DNA of 64,000 nt from Winogradskyella alexanderae (lineage in GTDB: Bacteria > Bacteroidota > Bacteroidia > Flavobacteriales > Flavobacteriaceae): NCBI RefSeq assembly GCF_020166335.1, contig NZ_JAIUJR010000001.1, positions 558,001-622,000 of the forward strand, given 5' to 3'. Below are positions 16,766 to 25,763 of the stretch, piece by piece. The translations under genes were made by a program, and so were the position numbers. Below the pieces are notes generated by a model, which was given only the letters and a program-made list of their open reading frames with translations, was not told the origin of the DNA and did not search any database. How positions within the stretch are numbered: the stretch's first letter is position 1; each line of letters begins with the position of its first letter.

Positions 16766-19700
16766 ATTTTGCTTTAAGGTCTTTAAAACTCTTCTTTCTT
16801 TGAAATGTTGGATTAGATGAATTAATAGAATAACGTGGGTCTTCAATAACCGCTAAGCGTTCAAACTTTGAAACTTCAATAGACACACAGTCAAACTCTA
16901 TCATGACCTTACCAGTAATTTCGTAAACACCCTTTCCTCTAAAAGGATATTTGTTGGCAATTGGTGGAAAATGAACCGTATCTATAAAATCACCATCTCT
17001 GTCTAAAAATGTGCCGAAATACATGCGCTTTCCATTAGACGTGCTTGTGTTTTTAGTAGTGACCAAATAGCCTTCAATTTTTACATATTTTCCTTCAAGT
17101 TGCTCTAAATGCTTAGCGCGTAGCTTACTTGTAGATGGTACTTCTAACAAGTGAAATGGATTACATAGCGGAAAACCTAACAATTCAATTTCATCAAACG
17201 CATTTTCTAATGCAGTACTCGGCAGTTCGGGTGTATTGTAGCTAATCTGTCTTGTCTTAAACAGAGTCACTACATGGTCTTGCACTACAGTTTTGCTGAT
17301 TTTTAGATGTGCTTCCCAAAGTAGTTCGCGCTTATTGATTTTTGTAAACCGAAAGGCATTGATTTTAATTAAGATGCTGATTTGTTCTATGGAAATAGGA
17401 ACCCGCTCTATAAAATCATCAAGTGATTTAAAGGCTCCGTTTTGCTCACGTTCTTTTAAAATACGTGCTGTGGTTCTAGACTCAAACGATTGCAAAAACA
17501 TAAACCCTAGATAAATAGTATTGCCTCTAATAATAGCTTGGTTGTACGAGCTGTTTATACATGGTGATTCTATTACACCATTATGCATTCTGGCTTCGTG
17601 TACATAGAGTTCTGTGCTGTAAAACCCACCAAAATTATTGATGGTAGCTGTCATATATTCCAGTGGATAGTAAGCCTTTAGAAAGAGACTTTGATAACTC
17701 TCCACAGCGTAAGATGCCGAGTGTCCTTTGGCAAAAGCATAACCTGCAAAACTTTCAATCTGTCGCCATATTTCTGCGGTGAGCTCTAAAGGTTTGCCGT
17801 CGTTTTTACAATTATCAAAAAATTGCTGTTTTACTTTTAAGAATTCTTCTCTAGATCTAAATTTACCAGACATGCCACGACGTAACATATCGGCTTCACC
17901 AAGTGTGAGTCCACCAAAATAATGCGCTACCTTAATTACGTCTTCCTGATACACCATTACGCCATAAGTTTCTGGCATAATATCTAAGAGTACAGCAGGT
18001 GCATCTTTTCGTTTTTCAGGATGTCGACAACGTAAAATGTATTGACGCATCATGCCAGATTTGGAAACGCCAGGCCTTATCACAGAGCTTGCGGCCACTA
18101 AACCAAGGTAGTCGTCTACTCTCAGTTTTTTTAAAAGCATGCGCATAGCTGGCGATTCTACATAAAAACAACCAATGGCTTTGGCATTTTTAAGCAGATA
18201 TTTTATGCGTTCATCTTCCTTAAAACGTTTAATATCATGAATATCTACAGGTGGTTGGCCTTGATAGTTTTCATTAATAATTTCTACAGTCTCTTTTATT
18301 TTTCCTAGTCCACGCTGACTTAAAATATCAAACTTATACAAGCCGATATCTTCGGCAACAACCATATCAAATTGTGTGGTAGGAAACCCTTTTGGCGGCA
18401 TAAACGTAGCACCATAGTAATGGACTGGCTTCTCAGAGATTAAAATACCACCTGCGTGTATGCCCAAATAATTAGGGAATCCTTCAATATATTGGCTGTA
18501 TTTAAGCACAAGTAATGATAGTCGATCTAGATTTTTTACATTAAATCTTCCTCGTGTTAGCATATCCATTTCGGATTTTGGTAGGCCGAAGACTTTGCCC
18601 AATTCTCTAACAGATGCTCTATATTTAAAAGTATTGTATACTGTGATGAGCGCTGTATGTTTAAAGGTTTTGAAGATGAATTGAGTAATATCGTCTCTGT
18701 CTTTCCATGAGAAATCAATATCAAAATCAGGTGGATTTTGTCTAAAGAGATTAATGAAACGCTCAAAATAGAGGTCAAGTTCAATAGGATCTACATCTGT
18801 AATACGCAATAAGTAGGCAATGATACTATTGGCGCCACTACCACGGCCAACATAGTAATAGTCCTTGTTACGTGCATATTCTAAAATCTTCCAGTTGATT
18901 AAAAAATAGGACACAAAGCCTTTTTGCTTTATAATACTGAGTTCTTTTTCTATGCGGTTGTAGATTTTAGAATCCACACTGTTTCCATAACGGTAAGGAA
19001 TCCCTTTATAGGTGAGCTTTTCTAAAAGTTCATAATCAGAATCTGCATTTTCAGTAAGGAACCGTTGATTTTTAGGTATTGGATTTTCAAAATCGAATGT
19101 AATTGAACAATTATCCAATAAGTCCTCTGTATTATTGATAAGGCTTGGAAATTCTGAATATTGGTCACACAGCTCATCATAAGGCAACATTTTATCATCT
19201 TCACTGCCTTCTTCAGATTTAGGAAGCTTGCTCAATAAGGTGTTATTGTCAATAGCGCGTAATAAACGATGTGTATTAAACCCTTTTTGATTTTGAAAAG
19301 ACACGGTTTTTAAAATCACTAATTTTTCCCGGTGTGTATTCCATTTAGAAAATTTTAATTGGTTGAGGTCTTTAGGTGTAATGCCTAAAAATTCGTTTTG
19401 CTTAAGTTCAAAATGCTTCCCTTTTTGGTATGGGTAAATCACAAAACAATCTTCTAAAATGTCATCTGGTCGTTCAGGGATTTTTAAATCGTGATTATGA
19501 AGAAATTGAGACAGATAATTATTTATATTTTGAAAACCGTCGTTGTTTTTTGCAATTAAAATAAACTCTTGTTGTGCTTTGTTTCTAAAATCCACGCCAA
19601 GAACCGGTTTTACCTTGTATTTTTTTGATAAGCGGACGATATCCAAGCATGCTGAGGTTGTATTAATGTCTGTCAATGCTAAGGTTTGCACGCCATTTTC

Positions 19701-19778
19701 CGAAGCAATAGCAAGCAATTGCTCAGGTTTTATGGTGCCGTAACGCAGGCTGTAATATGTATGACAGTTTAAATACAT
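16752..19778 (-). CDS. dnaE: DnaE-type DNA polymerase III alpha subunit, short error-prone type
   Basis: A 1008-residue C-family polymerase, much shorter than the usual Bacteroidota replicative DnaE of about 1450 residues. It starts with a PHP domain (CHTYYSLRYGTIKPEQLL). The palm follows with GRGSGANSIIAYLLRITDVDP and the catalytic PPDFDIDFSW aspartates. Further on are the SKSGMMRQYILR, MVYQEDVIKVA and GEADMLRRGMSGK motifs, an HhH region, and a C-terminal OB fold (YVKIEGYLVTT). Size and position with dinB, an SRAP gene and a LexA-like regulator point to a DnaE2/ImuC-like translesion role rather than genome replication. That role is inference from context. Confidence 0.88.
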   Translation of the reverse strand: MYLNCHTYYSLRYGTIKPEQLLAIASENGVQTLALTDINTTSACLDIVRLSKKYKVKPVLGVDFRNKAQQEFILIAKNNDGFQNINNYLSQFLHNHDLKIPERPDDILEDCFVIYPYQKGKHFELKQNEFLGITPKDLNQLKFSKWNTHREKLVILKTVSFQNQKGFNTHRLLRAIDNNTLLSKLPKSEEGSEDDKMLPYDELCDQYSEFPSLINNTEDLLDNCSITFDFENPIPKNQRFLTENADSDYELLEKLTYKGIPYRYGNSVDSKIYNRIEKELSIIKQKGFVSYFLINWKILEYARNKDYYYVGRGSGANSIIAYLLRITDVDPIELDLYFERFINLFRQNPPDFDIDFSWKDRDDITQFIFKTFKHTALITVYNTFKYRASVRELGKVFGLPKSEMDMLTRGRFNVKNLDRLSLLVLKYSQYIEGFPNYLGIHAGGILISEKPVHYYGATFMPPKGFPTTQFDMVVAEDIGLYKFDILSQRGLGKIKETVEIINENYQGQPPVDIHDIKRFKEDERIKYLLKNAKAIGCFYVESPAMRMLLKKLRVDDYLGLVAASSVIRPGVSKSGMMRQYILRCRHPEKRKDAPAVLLDIMPETYGVMVYQEDVIKVAHYFGGLTLGEADMLRRGMSGKFRSREEFLKVKQQFFDNCKNDGKPLELTAEIWRQIESFAGYAFAKGHSASYAVESYQSLFLKAYYPLEYMTATINNFGGFYSTELYVHEARMHNGVIESPCINSSYNQAIIRGNTIYLGFMFLQSFESRTTARILKEREQNGAFKSLDDFIERVPISIEQISILIKINAFRFTKINKRELLWEAHLKISKTVVQDHVVTLFKTRQISYNTPELPSTALENAFDEIELLGFPLCNPFHLLEVPSTSKLRAKHLEQLEGKYVKIEGYLVTTKNTSTSNGKRMYFGTFLDRDGDFIDTVHFPPIANKYPFRGKGVYEITGKVMIEFDCVSIEVSKFERLAVIEDPRYSINSSNPTFQRKKSFKDLKAKYEHK

Positions 19779-19786
19779 GGGACTAA

Positions 19787-19833
19787 CAAAATTAGCTACT
19801 ATTTGTAGTATTAATTGCTTATATTTGTAGCAA
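19787..19833. promoter_or_regulatory. Divergent control region of the mutagenesis cassette
   Basis: Between dnaE (minus) and the S24 regulator gene (plus) lie two inverted repeats: TACTA-TTTG-TAGTA (19797-19810) and TTGCT-N9-AGCAA (19815-19833). They share the direct repeat ATTTGTAG at 19801-19808 and 19823-19830, exactly 22 bases apart, about two helical turns. The second overlaps TATATTTG (19820-19827), a plus-strand -7 box. CAAAATTA at 19787-19794 reads TAATTTTG on the minus strand, a -7 box 8 bases before the dnaE start. This is what an autoregulated divergent operator would look like. Confidence 0.55.
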
Positions 19834-19949
19834 ATGATGTTAAAATTATTTTGAATGAAACTCCATAATGGGCATTTGGCAGGAAACGGTCAATACCCAT
19901 CGAGACAATTAAATTGCTAACCAATAAGTTATAGTGAAACTTTAAATAG

Positions 19950-20714
19950 ATGAAACCCATCCAATCTAATATTAAGCATCTCAGAGCTTTAAAGAAACTG
20001 TCTCAAGAACACTTTGCGGACGACTTGGGATGGTCGCGTTCTATGGTTGGCTCTTATGAAGAAGGACGAAGCGAACCACCAATTGAACGCCTTATAGATT
20101 TATCGAATTATTTTAATATTCCTATAGATATCTTGGTACGTAAAGACTTGCGAAAGGCTAAAGATACCTCGTTTATAGAGATAGGGAATAAGCGTGTTTT
20201 GTTTCCGGTAACGGTTAATGAGAATAATGAAGATCTGATAGAGATTATACCTGCAAAAGCTTCAGCAGGTTATTTATCTGGCTATGACGATCCGGAATAT
20301 ATAGAACAGCTTCAAAAGATAAAATTACCGTTTCTGCCTACGGGAACGCATCGTGCCTTTCCTATAAAAGGGGATTCTATGTTGCCTGTTAAAGACGGTT
20401 CGTTTGTTGTGGCAAAATTTGTTGAAGATATTAACGACATCAAAAACGGAAGAACATATATTGTTTTAACTAAAGACGACGGTTTAGTATACAAACGGAT
20501 TTACAGTACAGAGGATAATAATGCGCTATTGTTAAGTTCGGATAACAAAGCTTACAAACCGTATTTGGTTTCTAAAGACACTATATTAGAGCTTTGGGAA
20601 TTTACCTGTTGCATTAATACGCAAGAGTACGATGAAAAAGAGTTGAAACTAAGCAGTATCATGACCCTATTTCAAGAACTTAAAGTAGAATTGGAAGCCG
20701 TAAAGCAGTTGTAG
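19950..20714 (+). CDS. XRE-family LexA-like repressor with S24 peptidase domain
   Basis: A 254-residue regulator. Residues 6-60 form a Cro/C1 HTH (LKKLSQEHFADDLGWSRSMVGSYEEG). Residues 100-215 are an S24 LexA/UmuD-like peptidase domain with a likely self-cleavage site A106-G107 (KASAGYLSG), nucleophile S143 (KGDSMLP) and base K182 (LVYKRIYS). Such proteins cleave themselves when RecA filaments form and so derepress damage genes. Divergence from dnaE-dinB-SRAP and absence of any phage gene nearby support a role as the cassette's damage-responsive repressor, standing in for LexA. A stray prophage-type repressor is the alternative. Confidence 0.9.
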   Translation: MKPIQSNIKHLRALKKLSQEHFADDLGWSRSMVGSYEEGRSEPPIERLIDLSNYFNIPIDILVRKDLRKAKDTSFIEIGNKRVLFPVTVNENNEDLIEIIPAKASAGYLSGYDDPEYIEQLQKIKLPFLPTGTHRAFPIKGDSMLPVKDGSFVVAKFVEDINDIKNGRTYIVLTKDDGLVYKRIYSTEDNNALLLSSDNKAYKPYLVSKDTILELWEFTCCINTQEYDEKELKLSSIMTLFQELKVELEAVKQL

Positions 20715-20715
20715 T

Positions 20716-21684
20716 ATGAAACAGACTATAAAATGGGGAATTATTGGATGTGGCGATGTTACCGAAATAAAAAGTGGACCAGCCTATAAAATGGCAGAAG
20801 GCTTTGAATTGGTGGCTGTAATGCGTAGAAACCTTAAGTTGGCTAAGGACTATGCAGAAAGACATAATGTACCGCGTTTTTATAATGATGCTGATGAATT
20901 GATTAACCATCCTGAAGTGGATGCTGTTTACATCGCGACACCACCAGACACACATCGTTATTATGCATTGAAAGTAGCAAATGCTGGCAAAATATGTTGT
21001 ATTGAAAAACCTATGGCACCGAGTTATGCAGAATGTCTAGATATACAAACTACTTTCGAAAGACAAAACCTTCCTCTATTTGTAGCCTATTACCGTAGAT
21101 CATTACCACGATTCAACAAAGTGAAATCCCTTTTAGAAGAAAAAGCGATTGGTGATGTAAGACATGTGAGTTGGTATTTAAGTCGTACACCAAGCACTTT
21201 AGATACATCTGATACCTACAATTGGCGAACCGATGGCAAAATTGCACCAGCAGGTTACTTTGATGATTTGGCTAGCCATGGGATAGACCTATTTGCCTAC
21301 TTATTTGGGAATATTACATGTGCTAAAGGAGTGTCAGGAAACCAACAGAATCTATATACTGCCAAAGATATTATTTCAGGATCATGGGAGCATGAGTCTG
21401 GTGTAGTTGGAACAGGCATGTGGAGTTTTGGAACGTATAAAAGAGAGGACAAGGTGCGAATCATTGGAAGTGAAGGTGAGCTATCATTTTCAGTTTTTGG
21501 AGAAGTACCGATTGAGATAATAACCAAAAACAAAACCGAACAAATCACCATAGAAAACCCAAAGCATATTCAGAAGTTTCATGTTGCGAATATGGCTAAA
21601 CATTTAAGTTCCGATTTTCAACATCCTTCAACTGGTGCAACCGCAACTCATACAGCTTGGGTTATGGATAAGATATTAGGTTAA
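20716..21684 (+). CDS. Gfo/Idh/MocA-family oxidoreductase
   Basis: A 322-residue NAD(P)-dependent oxidoreductase. The N-terminal Rossmann fold begins KWGIIGCGDVTEIKSGPAY, with the conserved DAVYIATPPDTHRYYALKVA and the catalytic-site EKPMAPSYAEC (EKP motif). The C-terminal beta-sheet domain contains GGxFDD-like AGYFDDLASHGIDLF, supplying the usual aspartate/histidine region. The substrate is unknown; family members act on sugars, inositols and related alcohols. It starts 1 base after the regulator's stop codon, so it is probably cotranscribed with it, although no functional link is obvious. Confidence 0.9.
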   Translation: MKQTIKWGIIGCGDVTEIKSGPAYKMAEGFELVAVMRRNLKLAKDYAERHNVPRFYNDADELINHPEVDAVYIATPPDTHRYYALKVANAGKICCIEKPMAPSYAECLDIQTTFERQNLPLFVAYYRRSLPRFNKVKSLLEEKAIGDVRHVSWYLSRTPSTLDTSDTYNWRTDGKIAPAGYFDDLASHGIDLFAYLFGNITCAKGVSGNQQNLYTAKDIISGSWEHESGVVGTGMWSFGTYKREDKVRIIGSEGELSFSVFGEVPIEIITKNKTEQITIENPKHIQKFHVANMAKHLSSDFQHPSTGATATHTAWVMDKILG

Positions 21685-21910
21685 TTTTCTGATTAGATTT
21701 ATCGGATCTAAGGGAAAAACGGGTGTCTAATTAAACAATAGTATTATGTTACGTGCAGTTATATTAGATCTGTTTTTTTAAAATACGAATAGAGATTAGC
21801 AGGTTTGGTCAATGGTAAACATTTGGTAATCAATCAAAAAAATTACATATGTTAAGGAAAAGTTAAAAAAAATTGGTATATTGGAGTCAACTAACTAATC
21901 ATCTAATATT

Positions 21911-22090
21911 ATGAAAAAGCTAAACCAAGATTTTCGATATTCCAGATTTTTTGATTTTATTACTCTATTAGCCATTGTTTTGTTTCTTGCATTTTTTGCA
22001 CAATCAATTATTTCAGTAATGGGTGCATTTGCAACAGAGACCTATACAAATACTATGGGACAAATGGCTTCAACCATGCCAGTGCCATAA
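21911..22090 (+). CDS. Small single-pass membrane protein of 59 residues
   Basis: An ATG-started frame of 59 codons lies in the gap between the oxidoreductase and atpC. It encodes a basic N-terminus (MKKLNQDFRYSRF), one hydrophobic helix (about residues 14-40, FDFITLLAIVLFLAFFAQSI) and a Thr/Met-rich tail ending TMPVP. A hairpin follows 3 bases after the stop. Composition is that of a real membrane peptide rather than chance DNA, but I recognise no family. An upstream TATATTGG is one base from the -7 consensus. Confidence 0.5.
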   Translation: MKKLNQDFRYSRFFDFITLLAIVLFLAFFAQSIISVMGAFATETYTNTMGQMASTMPVP

Positions 22091-22093
22091 AAA

Positions 22094-22118
22094 AAGCGCA
22101 TGTTAGTAACATACGCTT
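22094..22118 (-). terminator. Terminator downstream of atpDC
   Basis: An 11-base-pair stem with one mismatch (AAGCGCATGTT / AACATACGCTT) and a 3-base loop. On the minus strand it is followed by a run of seven T, making it a strong terminator for atpC. On the plus strand it could also end the small membrane-protein transcript. Confidence 0.8.
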
Positions 22119-22144
22119 AGCTTTTACAAAACCTCAGGGATTAT

Positions 22145-22423
22145 TTAATCTGCGAGGACAATTACCTTATTGTCTTTCATTTCGATTGTACCTGAATTTA
22201 TAGCTAACCAGACACCACGGTCTGACTTAGTAAATTTATTTTTGATATCTTCTTTTAGTTGAATGTCCTTACTATTTACCTTTACATGACCTTTTTTTAG
22301 AATGGACACGATTGGTGCGTGATCTTGTAACATTTCAAATTCACCATTAACACCAGGAACAGTAACAGAATCTACTTCTCCACTAAATAATGTTGCCTCA
22401 GGCGATACAATTTCTAAGTACAT
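22145..22423 (-). CDS. atpC: F1Fo ATP synthase epsilon subunit
   Basis: The epsilon subunit of the F1 rotor stalk, 92 residues. It contains the N-terminal beta-sandwich (MYLEIVSPEATLFSGEVDSVTVPGVNGEFEMLQDHAP) with the conserved GEFxxLxxHAP motif. It lacks the C-terminal helical inhibitory domain of longer epsilon subunits, as is usual for Bacteroidota. It lies 17 bases after atpD; in this phylum atpDC is commonly separate from the other ATP synthase genes, and none of those are in the window. Confidence 0.95.
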   Translation of the reverse strand: MYLEIVSPEATLFSGEVDSVTVPGVNGEFEMLQDHAPIVSILKKGHVKVNSKDIQLKEDIKNKFTKSDRGVWLAINSGTIEMKDNKVIVLAD

Positions 22424-22440
22424 AAGCTCAAAATTTAAGA

Positions 22441-23952
<1,512 letters not shown>

Positions 23953-24057
23953 TTAATTGTTTTTGTTTTGCTATGTTTTAAATCTGAAAAACAACGTGTT
24001 TTTCGCGCTGCAAAGATATAGTTTTATTCTAAAAAACTGTCGATTTTGAAATAAAAA

Positions 24058-24082
24058 AAACACGCTTTCATAAAGCGTGTTT
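24058..24082 (-). terminator. Terminator of the receptor/SGNH lipoprotein operon
   Basis: A perfect 11-base-pair stem (AAACACGCTTT / AAAGCGTGTTT) with a 3-base loop lies 23 bases after the lipoprotein stop on the minus strand. It is followed there by a run of eight T. Confidence 0.85.
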
Positions 24083-24105
24083 ATTATAAAAATATTTAGC
24101 CAAGG

Positions 24106-25758
24106 TTATTGCAATAAAGGCGAATAATTAGTTATATAATCGTCTGCCTTTGCCAGGTTACCAGATGCCTCAAAATTTGACCCATAGGTTGTATCAATAG
24201 CTTGTAAAAATGCATTAGCCATTAAAGCATAACCGCGAGATGTAAGATGTATTCCGTCTAGACTTACAAGTCCGCCAAATACTAAATCAGTAGTATGAAT
24301 AAAATCATCAAATATAATACCTGTACTTGCTGCTTCTTCTAAAATAGCATTTAAGTCAACTAAAGCTAAGCCATTTGTACTAGCCACGGAAGATATGGTT
24401 GCGTTATAGGCGTCTGTAGCAACAGCTATTTCCATTTGCTCTTCAGGTACTAAAGACCATTTGTCCTCAAGCGGTAATGTTACGCCTTCTGCAGCAAACT
24501 GGTCTGCAGTTGCGGCCGGAATACCTTGAGATTGCAAAAACAATGAAAATTCAGAATTGACAGTCCCAATTACAGATGAGCTAGGCAAAACAAAAAGATC
24601 ATCAGGAGTTGCTTGTCTCGCCTGTCCATAAACTAAACCTAGTAATCCTGCCACTTGAGGCGCTGCTGCTGCTGGTAAACCAAATTGAGTAATAAATGCT
24701 GGAAATTGAGGATTACCAAGCAAGGTCTGCGTAATTAATGCCGAGATATTATCAAGATTTTCATCGACAATAACAACTGCATTAGCCTGGCTGTCTGAAA
24801 ATACCACAGTACGTGTGGCCGCATCGTCAATAGCACCTTGAAATTCTAAAAACGCATAGACATCATTAAGCGCGCCATATAAAGTGTTCAAAGTTGGAAT
24901 TAACGGTCCAAAGGCTGGGTTTGATGGTTCTAATGGATTGTGTGGCACTGTTGTAAAATGTGATAGACTCGTTATGTCTGGTAAATTACCAATGACACCC
25001 TTTGCACCGTTGGCTGTCATACCAGCTACTATTGCATTTAGTGAAGCATCAAATGTTGCCGAATCCGTAATTGGATTTGTTCCGTCTCCACCAGATGTAG
25101 CGTATCCCAAAACATCATTTCCTCCTATTTCAGAAATTGAAAAGAAAGAAGGGTTTTGCGCAAGTGCTAATTCCAAGATTGTTGCATTTGGTGCATTACC
25201 AGTAACACGTACTGCATATGGATTTGCAGCCGCAGGGAAATTAGAAATGTTTCCGTAACCAGGAGCTACTAAATGGAAACTTTTTGCACCAGGTATACCC
25301 AAGTTGTTAAAAGGTCCAGTAGGGTTATTTAAGACAATATCAGTACCAACGGTTACAGGCCCAATAATTGATTCTAAACCCACCGGTCCTGCACCACCAA
25401 AAACCAATCTTGGATCTGCAATTCTCGTACCACCAGCTGCTAAGCCACCAAAATTGTCGCTAACTAATGGTTGTGTAAATGTTCCTCCTCCAGTCAATGC
25501 AAATTTATCAGCCATTATCTTTGGGAATGAGTTTTCTTGAGCGGCAAGAAACACCGTGCCATCACTAAATCCCGCCGTAAATGAAGCACCCAGAGCTACA
25601 TAGTTCGTAAAATCTGCACTTCCCGCCGTTAATTCGGGTAATGGCTCAGTATCTGTATTACCTCTATTTCTAAGATCATCTAAAGTATCATTCTCACACG
25701 CTAAAATACCAATAGCTAAGAACGAAAGTGCTATATATTTTAAGTTTTTCATTTTCAT
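24106..25758 (-). CDS. SGNH/GDSL-type hydrolase lipoprotein
   Basis: A 550-residue lipoprotein with lipobox AIGILAC (Cys21). SGNH-hydrolase blocks are visible: block I ALGASFTAG with Ser59 (GAS in place of GDS), block II NLGIPGAKS, block III ISEIGGNDVLGYA, and block V LDGIHLTSRGY supplying the Asp-His pair. This predicts an esterase or lipase-like serine hydrolase at the cell surface or periplasmic face. A large insertion between blocks III and V makes it longer than usual. It follows the TonB-dependent receptor gene by 5 bases, in the place a SusD-like binding lipoprotein would occupy. The substrate is unknown. Confidence 0.85.
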   Translation of the reverse strand: MKMKNLKYIALSFLAIGILACENDTLDDLRNRGNTDTEPLPELTAGSADFTNYVALGASFTAGFSDGTVFLAAQENSFPKIMADKFALTGGGTFTQPLVSDNFGGLAAGGTRIADPRLVFGGAGPVGLESIIGPVTVGTDIVLNNPTGPFNNLGIPGAKSFHLVAPGYGNISNFPAAANPYAVRVTGNAPNATILELALAQNPSFFSISEIGGNDVLGYATSGGDGTNPITDSATFDASLNAIVAGMTANGAKGVIGNLPDITSLSHFTTVPHNPLEPSNPAFGPLIPTLNTLYGALNDVYAFLEFQGAIDDAATRTVVFSDSQANAVVIVDENLDNISALITQTLLGNPQFPAFITQFGLPAAAAPQVAGLLGLVYGQARQATPDDLFVLPSSSVIGTVNSEFSLFLQSQGIPAATADQFAAEGVTLPLEDKWSLVPEEQMEIAVATDAYNATISSVASTNGLALVDLNAILEEAASTGIIFDDFIHTTDLVFGGLVSLDGIHLTSRGYALMANAFLQAIDTTYGSNFEASGNLAKADDYITNYSPLLQ

Positions 25759-25763
25759 TTTAA

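Noticed and set aside
19950-20714. S24 repressor as a sign of a prophage
   Set aside because: No integrase, structural or lysis genes lie nearby, and the divergent operon is repair-related.
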